A stretch of DNA of 64,000 nt, from positions 124,001 to 188,000 of the forward strand of contig JAFYKY010000010.1 of assembly GCA_017537345.1 (NCBI GenBank), read 5' to 3'. Under the pieces are notes generated by a model. The model worked only from the letters and a program-made list of their open reading frames with translations. It was not told the DNA's origin and did not search any database. Shown here one piece after another: positions 1 to 7,101 of this stretch. The DNA is from Clostridia bacterium (lineage in GTDB: Bacteria > Bacillota > Clostridia > Oscillospirales > CAG-382). The translations under genes were made by a program, and so were the position numbers. Each line of letters opens with the position of its first letter. Positions within the stretch are counted from its first letter, which is position 1.

Positions 1-94
1 GGTGGGAATTATCGCAGCCTGGCTGGGCGCGGGGCTTTTCCCCGTAGCGGTAATAAGCTGCGCCGTGGTTTTTATAGTAGAATTTTTTGTATAA
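1..94 (+). CDS. C-terminal end of a membrane protein, possibly MgtC-like
   Basis: An open frame enters from the left edge and ends at a TAA at 92-94, giving 30 residues. Nearly all are hydrophobic, with small residues (GAG) in the middle and a Glu near the end, so this is the last membrane helix of an integral membrane protein. The pattern of a small-residue helix, GAG, then a long aliphatic stretch resembles the end of the membrane domain of MgtC/SapB proteins, but 30 residues are too few to decide. A bidirectional hairpin terminator follows at 108-150. The family assignment is inference; that this is coding is supported by the frame, composition and terminator. Confidence 0.4.
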   Translation, partial: VGIIAAWLGAGLFPVAVISCAVVFIVEFFV

Positions 95-107
95 AAGCAT
101 AAAATAT

Positions 108-150
108 AAAATCACCACGAGAAACCTTAACGGCTTTTTGGGGTGATTTT
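108..150. terminator. Bidirectional terminator hairpin
   Basis: A 9-bp stem (AAAATCACC with GGTGATTTT) closes around a partly paired interior containing AAAGCC/GG. T-rich tracts follow on both strands, so it can end the gene at the left edge and the minus-strand eamA operon. On the minus strand it is the second hairpin after the CCCC/GGGG repeat hairpin at 159-187; the same pair order is found downstream of the ABC gene near 30658-30731. Confidence 0.7.
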
Positions 151-158
151 TTCGGGGT

Positions 159-187
159 CCCCAAGAAACCTTATCGGCTTCTTGGGG
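159..187 (-). repeat. Dispersed 3'-end hairpin, copy 1 (GGGGACCCC family)
   Basis: On the minus strand this reads CCCCAAGAAGCC, a short loop, then GGTTTCTTGGGG followed directly by ACCCC. The stem is 9 bp perfect plus inner pairs. It overlaps the last codons of the EamA gene, whose stop lies in the loop. Related copies lie at 11873-11940 (minus) and 30658-30690 (plus), each just after a stop codon and in the same sense as the upstream gene. Confidence 0.65.
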
Positions 188-1052
188 TGAATTTTATTTC
201 GTTTAAAAGAGTAAAGCCGAGTATCAGCGCGCCGCCGACAAGCTGCATAGGGGTAATGGTTTCGTCCAGCAGTGTTACGGAGACTATGACTGCCACCAAG
301 GGGTCTATATAGCTGAGCACCGCCGCAGTCTGCCCGGAAAGGTCTTTGAGTGCGGAAAAATAAAGACAATATGTTACGCCCGTATGCAAAAGTCCTACGG
401 TTACAAGACTTGCCCAGCCAACGCCGTTTAAGGAAGAAAGGTTTATTCCATCCGTTAACAAAACGTAAGGCAGGAGCACACCGAAGGCTGAAACAAACTG
501 CAAAAAGGTGCGGTGTATGCCGGAGATCTGCTTTATATACTTATTAAGTATGACCACCGTTGCGTAAAACACGGCTGCGGAAATACCAAACAGTATGCCT
601 TTTAAATGGTCGCCGCCTTCGCTCAGATTGCCCAAGCCCGTAATAAGGGCAAGACCCAAGGTTGCCATTACAAAGCACACCCACTGCTTTGCTCCCATTT
701 TCTCTTTAAAAAGAAGAGGGCAGGCAAGAGTTACCAGAACGGGTGCAAAGTAATAACAAAGGGTAGCCACGGAAACGGTGGTGTGCTTATACGCTTCGAA
801 CAGAAGTATCCAGTTGATACCCATCGCCCCGCCGGAAAGAGCAAGTAAAAGCAGTTCTTTTTTGGCTTTTTTAAAGTTTATTCTTTGCTTTGTAAAAAGC
901 ATATAGCCGCCGATGAGCAGTATGGCGAAAAAGGCGCGGTAGAGAGCTATCTCCCCCGAGGGGAGGTCTATGTTTCTTACAAAATACCCGATAGTGCCGA
1001 AGCACACCATTGAAAAAACAAGCATTAAACGGGGAGAAAACGCCTTTTTCAT
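171..1052 (-). CDS. EamA/DMT family transporter
   Basis: A 293-residue integral membrane protein with about ten hydrophobic helices in two homologous halves, as in the EamA (drug/metabolite transporter) superfamily, usually exporters or permeases of small metabolites in the inner membrane. The start at 1052 is chosen over an in-frame ATG at 1076 because GGGAGAG sits 5 bases upstream and the ATG overlaps the metH stop (ATGA), which implies translational coupling. It is the last gene of a metF-metH-eamA operon; export or uptake of a methionine-related metabolite would fit, but the substrate cannot be read from sequence. Its last residues (FTPRSR) and TAA stop are supplied by the repeat hairpin at 159-187, so the C-terminus was probably altered when that element arrived. 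Confidence 0.85.
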   Translation of the reverse strand: MKKAFSPRLMLVFSMVCFGTIGYFVRNIDLPSGEIALYRAFFAILLIGGYMLFTKQRINFKKAKKELLLLALSGGAMGINWILLFEAYKHTTVSVATLCYYFAPVLVTLACPLLFKEKMGAKQWVCFVMATLGLALITGLGNLSEGGDHLKGILFGISAAVFYATVVILNKYIKQISGIHRTFLQFVSAFGVLLPYVLLTDGINLSSLNGVGWASLVTVGLLHTGVTYCLYFSALKDLSGQTAAVLSYIDPLVAVIVSVTLLDETITPMQLVGGALILGFTLLNEIKFTPRSR

Positions 1053-3448
1053 ACGATCTCTCCCTTTATAACGCATTCTGCGTACCGTACGGTTTCCATA
1101 GCGTCGCGGGCATATTTATCCGCGCCGATAGATGCGGCGTATTCTTCCGTAAGCACCGCGCCGCCCACCACTATTTTACAAAAAGGAGCGGCTTTGCGAA
1201 GCTGTTTTATAGTTTCCTCCATAGCGGGCACGGTGGTGGTCATAAGGGCGGAAAGCCCCACAAGAGGTGCACCCGTTTCCAAAACGGCTTTTACGATAAC
1301 CTCCGGGGGAACGTCCTTGCCCAGATCTATAACCTCAAAGCCGTAATTCTGAAGCAGTAATTTTACAATATTTTTGCCGATATCGTGAATATCGCCGTGG
1401 ACGGTGGCAAGAATGAATTTTCCTTTGGCGTTACCGCTTTCTTTTGCGGACACCGCTTTGATCTGCTCAAAAGCACACTTTGCCGCCTCTGCGGAGGTGA
1501 GCAGCTGGGGTAAAAAGATAATGTTTTTTTCAAACCCCTCCCCTACCTTGTTCAAAGCGGGGATTATATCTTCGTTTACTATATCCAGAGGTGCTTTGGA
1601 AGCGAGTAATTCCTTTGTGGTTTCAACGGCTTTTTCTTTAAGTCCCTTTATTACAGCATCCATAAGAGGGCTTGTACCCGTAATGGCGGTGACTGATTGA
1701 GAGGCAGGCTGAAAAGAAGACAGGAATTCACCGGAATGGGAAATATATTCCGCACAGTTTTCATCCATACCCTTAAGGGCTTTGAATGCATAATGTGTTC
1801 GCATCATATCCGCAGAATAGGGGTTCATAATGGCGGCGGAAAGTCCGTTTTCCATAGCAAGCGCAAAGAAAACGCTGTTTATTCCGTCCCTTGCGGGAAG
1901 TCCGAAGGACACATTGGACACACCCAAAGAGGTGTGGCATCCTAATTCCGTTTTTATGCGTTTAACCGATTCCAGCGTAACCGATGCGGCATTATTATCT
2001 GCGCTGACGGTAAGAGCAAGGGGATCGAAAATAATATCCTTTTTGCTTATTCCGTATTCGGAAGCCTTTTCAAGTATCTTTTTGGCGATCTCTACCCTGC
2101 CGGCGGCAGTTTCGGGAATACCGTTTTCATCCAAAGTAAGGGCAATAACCGCACCGCCGTATTTCTTTACCAAAGGAAAAACGGCTTCCATACTCTCTTT
2201 TTTGCCGTTTACCGAGTTTACAAGAGCTTTTCCGTTGTAAACTCGCAAAGCCTTTTCCATAGCCAAAGGAGAGGAGGTATCTATCTGCAAGGGAAGGTCG
2301 GTTACTCCCTGCAAAGCGCGGACAGATTCATACAGCATTTGACCTTCGTCTATTTCGGGAAGTCCTACGTTTACGTCAAGTATATGCACGCCTTTATCCG
2401 CCTGAGCAAGCCCTTCGGAGAGGATATATTCCATATCCTTTTCCACAAGCGCTTGCTTAAACCGCTTTTTGCCCGTAGGGTTTATACGTTCCCCGATAAG
2501 CAAGGGGGAATCCCCGAAAAACACTGCGTGGGAATATGAAGAAACAAAAGTAAGATCCGTTCCCGTTACGGGAACGGGAGGAATACCTGCCGATTTTTCT
2601 GTTAAAGCCTTTATATATTCGGGTGTGGTGCCGCAGCATCCCCCCGCAACACGCACGCCTTTTTTGATAAGGTCTGCAAGGTCAGAGGCAAATTCTTCGG
2701 CGCCCACATCGTATACGGTTTTTCCGTTTTCCACAAGGGGAAGTCCCGCATTGGGCTTTAACACCACGGGGACGGATGCATACTTCAAATATTCCTCTGC
2801 CACGGGAATAAGCTGTTTGGGGCCGAGAGAGCAGTTTGCGCCGATAGCGTCTGCCTCCATTCCCTCCAATAACGCTACCATTGCGGCAGGAGTTGCGCCG
2901 GTGAGAAGCTTTCCGTTTTTATCGTATGCGTTGGTGACGATAACGGGAAGTGCGCTGTTTTCCTTTGCGGCAAGGAGTGCGGCTTTGGTTTCGTAGCTGT
3001 CTGTCATAGTTTCGATAACTATAAGATCAACTCCGTATTTTACACCCAGACGAACGGTTTGGGCAAACACCTCCACCGCCGTTTCAAAGGATAATTCCCC
3101 CATAGGCTCAAGTAATTTTCCCGTAGGGCCCATATCCAGAGCTATAAACTTTTCACCCTTGTTTACGGTGGCTTTGCGGGCGTTGTCTGCGTTTTCCACG
3201 GCGTGTTTTATTATATTTTCAAGAGTTTCGGTATCAAATTTAAGTATATTTGCACCGAAAGTGTTTGTGCAGACCACGTTACTGCCCGCATCGTAATATT
3301 CTTTGTGTATTTCCGTTACCGCTTCGGGATGGGTGATGTTCAGCAGTTCGGGATGTCCCGTACCCAAAATTCCCTTTTTCTGAAGCAGAGTGCCCATACC
3401 GCCGTCAAGAAATACAGTATTATCTTTTAAAAATGATTTAAAATCCAT
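1049..3448 (-). CDS. metH: Cobalamin-dependent methionine synthase, form without reactivation domain
   Basis: 799 residues. Residues about 1-285 are the homocysteine S-methyltransferase barrel, starting DGGMGTLLQ and carrying the zinc-binding GGCCGTT near residue 268. Residues about 310-565 are the pterin-binding (methyltetrahydrofolate) barrel. The rest is the cobalamin-binding cap and Rossmann domain, with the lower-ligand motif DIHDIG near 685. It transfers the methyl group of 5-methyl-THF to homocysteine through cob(I)alamin. The C-terminal AdoMet reactivation domain of long MetH enzymes (about 1,200 residues) is absent, as is common in Clostridia, where a separate activation protein serves; none is visible in this window. 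One base separates it from the metF stop, and its own stop overlaps the eamA start. Confidence 0.95.
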   Translation of the reverse strand: MDFKSFLKDNTVFLDGGMGTLLQKKGILGTGHPELLNITHPEAVTEIHKEYYDAGSNVVCTNTFGANILKFDTETLENIIKHAVENADNARKATVNKGEKFIALDMGPTGKLLEPMGELSFETAVEVFAQTVRLGVKYGVDLIVIETMTDSYETKAALLAAKENSALPVIVTNAYDKNGKLLTGATPAAMVALLEGMEADAIGANCSLGPKQLIPVAEEYLKYASVPVVLKPNAGLPLVENGKTVYDVGAEEFASDLADLIKKGVRVAGGCCGTTPEYIKALTEKSAGIPPVPVTGTDLTFVSSYSHAVFFGDSPLLIGERINPTGKKRFKQALVEKDMEYILSEGLAQADKGVHILDVNVGLPEIDEGQMLYESVRALQGVTDLPLQIDTSSPLAMEKALRVYNGKALVNSVNGKKESMEAVFPLVKKYGGAVIALTLDENGIPETAAGRVEIAKKILEKASEYGISKKDIIFDPLALTVSADNNAASVTLESVKRIKTELGCHTSLGVSNVSFGLPARDGINSVFFALAMENGLSAAIMNPYSADMMRTHYAFKALKGMDENCAEYISHSGEFLSSFQPASQSVTAITGTSPLMDAVIKGLKEKAVETTKELLASKAPLDIVNEDIIPALNKVGEGFEKNIIFLPQLLTSAEAAKCAFEQIKAVSAKESGNAKGKFILATVHGDIHDIGKNIVKLLLQNYGFEVIDLGKDVPPEVIVKAVLETGAPLVGLSALMTTTVPAMEETIKQLRKAAPFCKIVVGGAVLTEEYAASIGADKYARDAMETVRYAECVIKGEIV

Positions 3449-3449
3449 A

Positions 3450-4328
3450 TTATTTTCCTAAAATATCCGATAAATTGCTTTGTATCTTCATTGCCACGTC
3501 GGGCTTGTTCATAGAATAAACGTGTACGTTGGTTATTCCGTTTGCATACAGATCTATTATCTGATCCGTTGCGTATGCAATTCCCGCCTGCTTCATTGCC
3601 GCGGGGTCGTGCCCGAACTTATCCACAAGGCTTTTGAACCGCTGGGGCATAAAGGAGCCCGAAAGCTTTACAGCCCTCTCTACCTGATTGGCGTTGGTAA
3701 TGGGCATTACACCGGGGATGACGGGTACGGTAATACCCGCTTCCCGTAACTTGTATAAAAAGTTGTACAGCAGATTGTTATCGAAAAACATCTGTGTGGT
3801 AAGAAATTCCGCCCCTGCTTCCACCTTTTCCTTTAAGTACTTTATATCTTCCTTTTGGCTCTCGCTTTCGGGGTGGATCTCGGGATAGCAGGCGGCGCCG
3901 ATACAAAAATCCGCATCCGCGCATTTAAGCTCGTATATAAGCTCCGTCGCGTGCTTATATGCCCACAAGCTTCTGTCTGCTTGCTCGAGATGGGAAGGAA
4001 TATCGCCGCGAAGCGCCATTACGTTTTGTATGCCCGCTTCTTTTATCTGTGAGATCTTTTCCCCCACGGTTTCCTTGGTGGAGGAAACGCAGGTAAGATG
4101 TGCCAAGGTGGGCACACCGTAAAGAGTTTTTATGTTTTTTGCAATATCGAGGGTATATTTGCTGGTTCCGCCTCCCGCGCCGTAGGTAACGCTCATAAAA
4201 GCGGGACGCAGCTTTGCTATTTCCTCTGTGGCAACCTTTACCGTATCAAAGTTACTTTCCGTCTTTGGCGGGAACACCTCAAAGGATATGGAAAGGGTAT
4301 CTTTTTTTAACAATTCGGATATTTTCAT
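3450..4328 (-). CDS. metF: Methylenetetrahydrofolate reductase
   Basis: 292 residues, the normal length for bacterial MetF. It begins with the typical SISFEVFPPKTE segment, keeps the TYGAGGG and LTC blocks of the FAD-binding barrel, and has the ALRGD and TTQMFFDN blocks. It reduces 5,10-methylene-THF to 5-methyl-THF, the methyl donor for the MetH encoded immediately downstream. It is the first gene of the operon, behind a good promoter (4358-4387). The leader is only about 30 nt, so there is no room for a SAM riboswitch or T-box. Confidence 0.96.
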   Translation of the reverse strand: MKISELLKKDTLSISFEVFPPKTESNFDTVKVATEEIAKLRPAFMSVTYGAGGGTSKYTLDIAKNIKTLYGVPTLAHLTCVSSTKETVGEKISQIKEAGIQNVMALRGDIPSHLEQADRSLWAYKHATELIYELKCADADFCIGAACYPEIHPESESQKEDIKYLKEKVEAGAEFLTTQMFFDNNLLYNFLYKLREAGITVPVIPGVMPITNANQVERAVKLSGSFMPQRFKSLVDKFGHDPAAMKQAGIAYATDQIIDLYANGITNVHVYSMNKPDVAMKIQSNLSDILGK

Positions 4329-4357
4329 AAAAACACTTCCCCGTAACGTAATAAATA

Positions 4358-4387
4358 ATTATAACACATATTCTTATAAATAATCAA
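4358..4387 (-). promoter_or_regulatory. Promoter of metF-metH-eamA
   Basis: Minus strand: -35 TTGATT at 4382-4387, 18-base spacer, -10 TATAAT at 4358-4363. It leaves a leader of about 25-30 nt before the metF ATG. Confidence 0.7.
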
Positions 4388-4390
4388 TAG

Positions 4391-4432
4391 AAAAACCTCA
4401 ATAAGCCGAAGCTTATTGAGGTTTTTTGTTTT
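4391..4432. terminator. Terminator after vanW, overlapping its stop codon
   Basis: The stem CCTCAATAAGC / GCTTATTGAGG (4396-4421) has a short loop and T tracts on both sides. The minus-strand vanW frame ends inside the stem: its last codons (Lys-Pro-Gln-stop) are the 5' arm of the hairpin. Confidence 0.85.
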
Positions 4433-5261
4433 CGGAATACGTATCACTCAAAAATGGCGGGTACATCATTATCGCATCGTTTTGTACGATAAATTCTTCC
4501 CGCAGGAAAACGCCTGTTTTATCGTAAACACGTCGGAACAGCTTGTTGTGGCGTGAATATCCGCCCCAATATTCGCTTCTTACTTCGTGGTCCTTTTCAA
4601 CCACCTCGTAGGAAAATACCGGTTCGCCTACGGCACGCCATTCGCCTTCCAGATATTCGCTTCCCACACGGACGCAAAGCTGGAAAGGACGGTCGGTATC
4701 GTTACGGATCATCAAATCACCGTGGGGATAATAGCAGGTAGCGCCGCTGCCGAAGGGCTGTGTCCGCTTGGAATCGGGAAAAACATCATAACCGTGGCGG
4801 TGCCGCTCGATAACCGTGAGGGGGGTATGTATGGTCATCCAATAAATAAGATTGGACATCTGGCAAAGTCCGCCGCCCACACCGTAGCCAAAGGTGCCGT
4901 TTTTAAGCACCATTCCATCTATATATCCCTTTTTGCGGGTGGTGTTTCCTATAAGATACCAATAGCTGAACACTTCGCCGGGGCGCAAAACTATTCCGTC
5001 AAGCTGTTTTACGGCTATCTTAAGATTTACTATTTTGTTGTATTGGTATTGCATATCCACGTCCCGCAGTTTGCGTAGCAAGGGTGTTTTGTGGGAAAAC
5101 TGTATTTCGCCGAAATATTCTTTTTTTGTTTTAGCAAACATTTTTCTGTGGGTAAGCCAATAAAGACGGCGCAGACCGCTGTAATACCACATACCCAGCT
5201 TTGCCCGCAATGCACTGCGTTTTATGGTTTTTTTTACTCCTTCATCAGGTCTTTTTTTCAT
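4413..5261 (-). CDS. VanW family protein
   Basis: 282 residues. The central part (about 95-215) is a clear VanW domain: LRPGEVFSYW, the GYGVGGGLCQMSN block, then a conserved HRHGYD and a FGSGATCYYP block. VanW-like proteins are common in Firmicutes; the name comes from vanB-type vancomycin-resistance clusters but the biochemical role is unproven, and no other van genes occur here. No signal peptide is evident; the basic N-terminus suggests a cytoplasmic or membrane-peripheral protein. GAGGTG lies 6 bases before the ATG. It appears monocistronic and ends in the terminator at 4391-4432. Confidence 0.9.
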   Translation of the reverse strand: MKKRPDEGVKKTIKRSALRAKLGMWYYSGLRRLYWLTHRKMFAKTKKEYFGEIQFSHKTPLLRKLRDVDMQYQYNKIVNLKIAVKQLDGIVLRPGEVFSYWYLIGNTTRKKGYIDGMVLKNGTFGYGVGGGLCQMSNLIYWMTIHTPLTVIERHRHGYDVFPDSKRTQPFGSGATCYYPHGDLMIRNDTDRPFQLCVRVGSEYLEGEWRAVGEPVFSYEVVEKDHEVRSEYWGGYSRHNKLFRRVYDKTGVFLREEFIVQNDAIMMYPPFLSDTYSENKKPQ

Positions 5262-5357
5262 ATAAGCACCTCACTATTTCATAAAACACAAAAAGCACAG
5301 TTTTTAAAGCCAACGAATTCAGACTACAAGAGCCGTTCTCCGTTCTTTTGTATACAG

Positions 5358-6737
5358 TTATTTACCGAAATAATTTTCGTAGCTGTATTTTGTGCCGTTG
5401 CAGGAAGGGGCTTTCCAGTACATATCCAATATGGCGTGCTTCTTTGCCTGCATTTGCGCGGTGGTAAGATTAAAATAATCGTGGCGGGTTTCACCGGGTT
5501 TTCCGTTTGTGGGGTCATCAAAGGTGATATCGCACATATACCATTCATCGTCAAGGCGGACTGCGCTCCATTTATGGTTTTCGCCGTTGCCCGTGCCAAC
5601 GACCTCCACACAGTTTATGCCTACCATAAAGCATAAGGTGTGGAACGCTTCCGCATAGGATTCACATACGCCGGTGTGGTTGATAATTACACCGTATGCG
5701 CTCCAATGATCGGGCGCGGCGCTGTCCCATACGGCTCCCTGCTTATAGCTTGAATCTATAAGGATACGGTCGTATATAAGCTTTTCCTTAACAACGTCGG
5801 GCGCGTTGGCGGGTATGGTGCTTACTATACGCTGTACCTCTGCATCGAAACGGGCTTTTTTTGCAAGGATGCTTTGCTTTAATTCGGGGGTCGTTTCGCC
5901 GTAATCAAGACCGCTGCTTGAAGTGCCGTCGGAATAGGTGAGAAGCAGGTTTGCGGTGCCTCCGCCCCATTCTATACCGATCTGGGCGCCCAGATAAAAA
6001 TGCTCGGGGTTATCTGCCGCGTACAGATAGAAAATATAATAATTCGTGCCGTCTGCAACTTCCTCGTCCAGAGCAACTTTTTCTTCAAGATTTTTTACTG
6101 CCGCGTCTATTTTGCGGTACCACTCTTTTTGCTTGGAATTAAGAATGGAATATAAATATCTGTCTGTGTTTTTAAGTGCAGTGTGCTTTTGTCCCGTGGT
6201 GTAGCCGTATTCGGGCTTGCTTACTTCGGGCTTGCTCTCCTCGGGTTTGCTTACTTCGGGCTTGCTTTCCTCCGGTTTGCTTACTTCGGGTTTGCTTTCC
6301 TCGGGCTTGCTTTCCTCGGGTTTGCTCTCCTCGGGTTTGCTCTCCTCCGGTTTGCTTTCCTCGGGTTTGCTCTCCTCGGGTTTGCTCTCCTCGGGTTTGC
6401 TTTCTTCGGGTTTACTTTCCTCGGGCTTGCTCTCCTCGGGTTTGCTCTCCTCGGGTTTGCTCTCCTCCGGCTTGCTTTCCTCCGGCTTGCTTTCTTCGAG
6501 TTTACTTTCTTCGAGTTTACTTTCTTCGGAAACGCTGCTCTCTGACTCAGATTCATCGTCGCTTGTTTCCGTAAATGAAACCTGCGGTTCGAACCCGCTT
6601 TGCTCCATCATACTTACAAAATCATCAAAATCCGAAAGCTCGGGCAAAGAAGAACCGTTGCCTACTCCGCTTTGGCAGGCGCAGACGGATATCAACAAAA
6701 ATGCGCTTACCACCAATGCCGCTATTATCTTTTTCAC
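5358..6737 (-). CDS. Lipoprotein with pentapeptide-repeat stalk and transglutaminase-like domain
   Basis: 459 residues, GTG start with GGGAGG 9 bases upstream. A lipoprotein signal ends at SVCACQ, giving an anchor Cys near residue 21. An acidic Ser/Glu region follows, then about 20 tandem copies of the pentapeptide PEESK (with LEESK and PEVSK variants, about residues 70-175), which should form an extended negatively charged stalk through the wall. The C-terminal half is a transglutaminase/protease-like domain: catalytic Cys in GVCESYAEAF near 357, His in ENHKWSAV near 386 and Asp in CDITFDDP near 400, the usual Cys-His-Asp order. This fits a surface cysteine peptidase or transpeptidase acting on wall or surface proteins; substrate unknown. 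It is divergent from the M23 protein gene. Confidence 0.85.
   Translation of the reverse strand: MKKIIAALVVSAFLLISVCACQSGVGNGSSLPELSDFDDFVSMMEQSGFEPQVSFTETSDDESESESSVSEESKLEESKLEESKPEESKPEESKPEESKPEESKPEESKPEESKPEESKPEESKPEESKPEESKPEESKPEESKPEESKPEVSKPEESKPEVSKPEESKPEVSKPEYGYTTGQKHTALKNTDRYLYSILNSKQKEWYRKIDAAVKNLEEKVALDEEVADGTNYYIFYLYAADNPEHFYLGAQIGIEWGGGTANLLLTYSDGTSSSGLDYGETTPELKQSILAKKARFDAEVQRIVSTIPANAPDVVKEKLIYDRILIDSSYKQGAVWDSAAPDHWSAYGVIINHTGVCESYAEAFHTLCFMVGINCVEVVGTGNGENHKWSAVRLDDEWYMCDITFDDPTNGKPGETRHDYFNLTTAQMQAKKHAILDMYWKAPSCNGTKYSYENYFGK
6211..6530 (-). repeat. 15-bp coding minisatellite (PEESK units)
   Basis: About 21 tandem 15-bp units, a whole number of codons, encode the stalk of the lipoprotein above. 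Units differ mainly at third positions (TCC/TTC, GGG/CGG), so the array is old enough to have diverged. Because the unit is 5 codons, slippage would change stalk length without a frameshift. The array leaves long open frames in all six phases; these are artefacts. Confidence 0.9.
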
Positions 6738-6772
6738 TGCAAAAACCTCCCGATGATCTGTTTATTAATTAT

Positions 6773-6801
6773 ATTGTACTCCCTTTATGAAAAAATGTCA
6801 A
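6773..6801 (-). promoter_or_regulatory. Promoter of the transglutaminase-like lipoprotein
   Basis: Minus strand: consensus -35 TTGACA at 6796-6801, 17-base spacer, -10 TACAAT at 6773-6778, about 36 nt before the GTG start. Confidence 0.8.
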
Positions 6802-6953
6802 GGTGGGAGAAATGAGTTCTGCAGGCTGTGAGATACGCCAAATCCTACATGCTGTTTTTCACCAATACAACCAAAAAACAAGTCTGTGCATTTGTTGTGC
6901 TTGTATTGATCTTGTGCATTTTCACGAAAATGTCATTGTTTACAAAATATTTA

Positions 6954-6982
6954 TAGACATTTCGCCCATATTGTGGTAATAT
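6954..6982 (+). promoter_or_regulatory. Promoter of the DNRLRE-PPC-M23 gene
   Basis: -35 TAGACA at 6954-6959, 17-base spacer, -10 TAATAT at 6977-6982. It leaves a leader of about 110 nt that contains a perfect but apparently unused Shine-Dalgarno (AAAGGAGG, about 7019-7026). I see nothing else in the 364-base gap between the two divergent genes. Confidence 0.6.
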
Positions 6983-7101
6983 GTATATGACAAAGCAGAA
7001 CGGCAAAAGGAAGTCTGGAAAGGAGGTTATTTATTAAACTGTCCGGCGCCGAAAACAACACCCGAAAAATACAATAAAAAAAAGAAAGGATAATTACAAC
7101 C

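Noticed and set aside
4329..4390. SAM riboswitch upstream of metF
   Set aside because: The leader is only about 25-30 nt and has no S-box helices.
4413..5261. Vancomycin-resistance cluster
   Set aside because: Only a VanW-family protein is present, with no ligase, dehydrogenase or dipeptidase genes.
6211..6530. CRISPR-like regular repeat
   Set aside because: Units are contiguous with no spacers and are in frame in a coding gene.
6176..6756. Long open frames in all six phases over the PEESK array
   Set aside because: They arise from the 15-bp repeat lacking stops; only the minus-strand frame has a signal peptide, ribosome binding site, promoter and a recognisable domain.
6987..7037. Leaderless 16-codon peptide (MTKQNGKR...) and unused Shine-Dalgarno at about 7019
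   Set aside because: It would start at or before the predicted transcription start, with no ribosome binding site of its own; the AAAGGAGG has no usable start codon after it.
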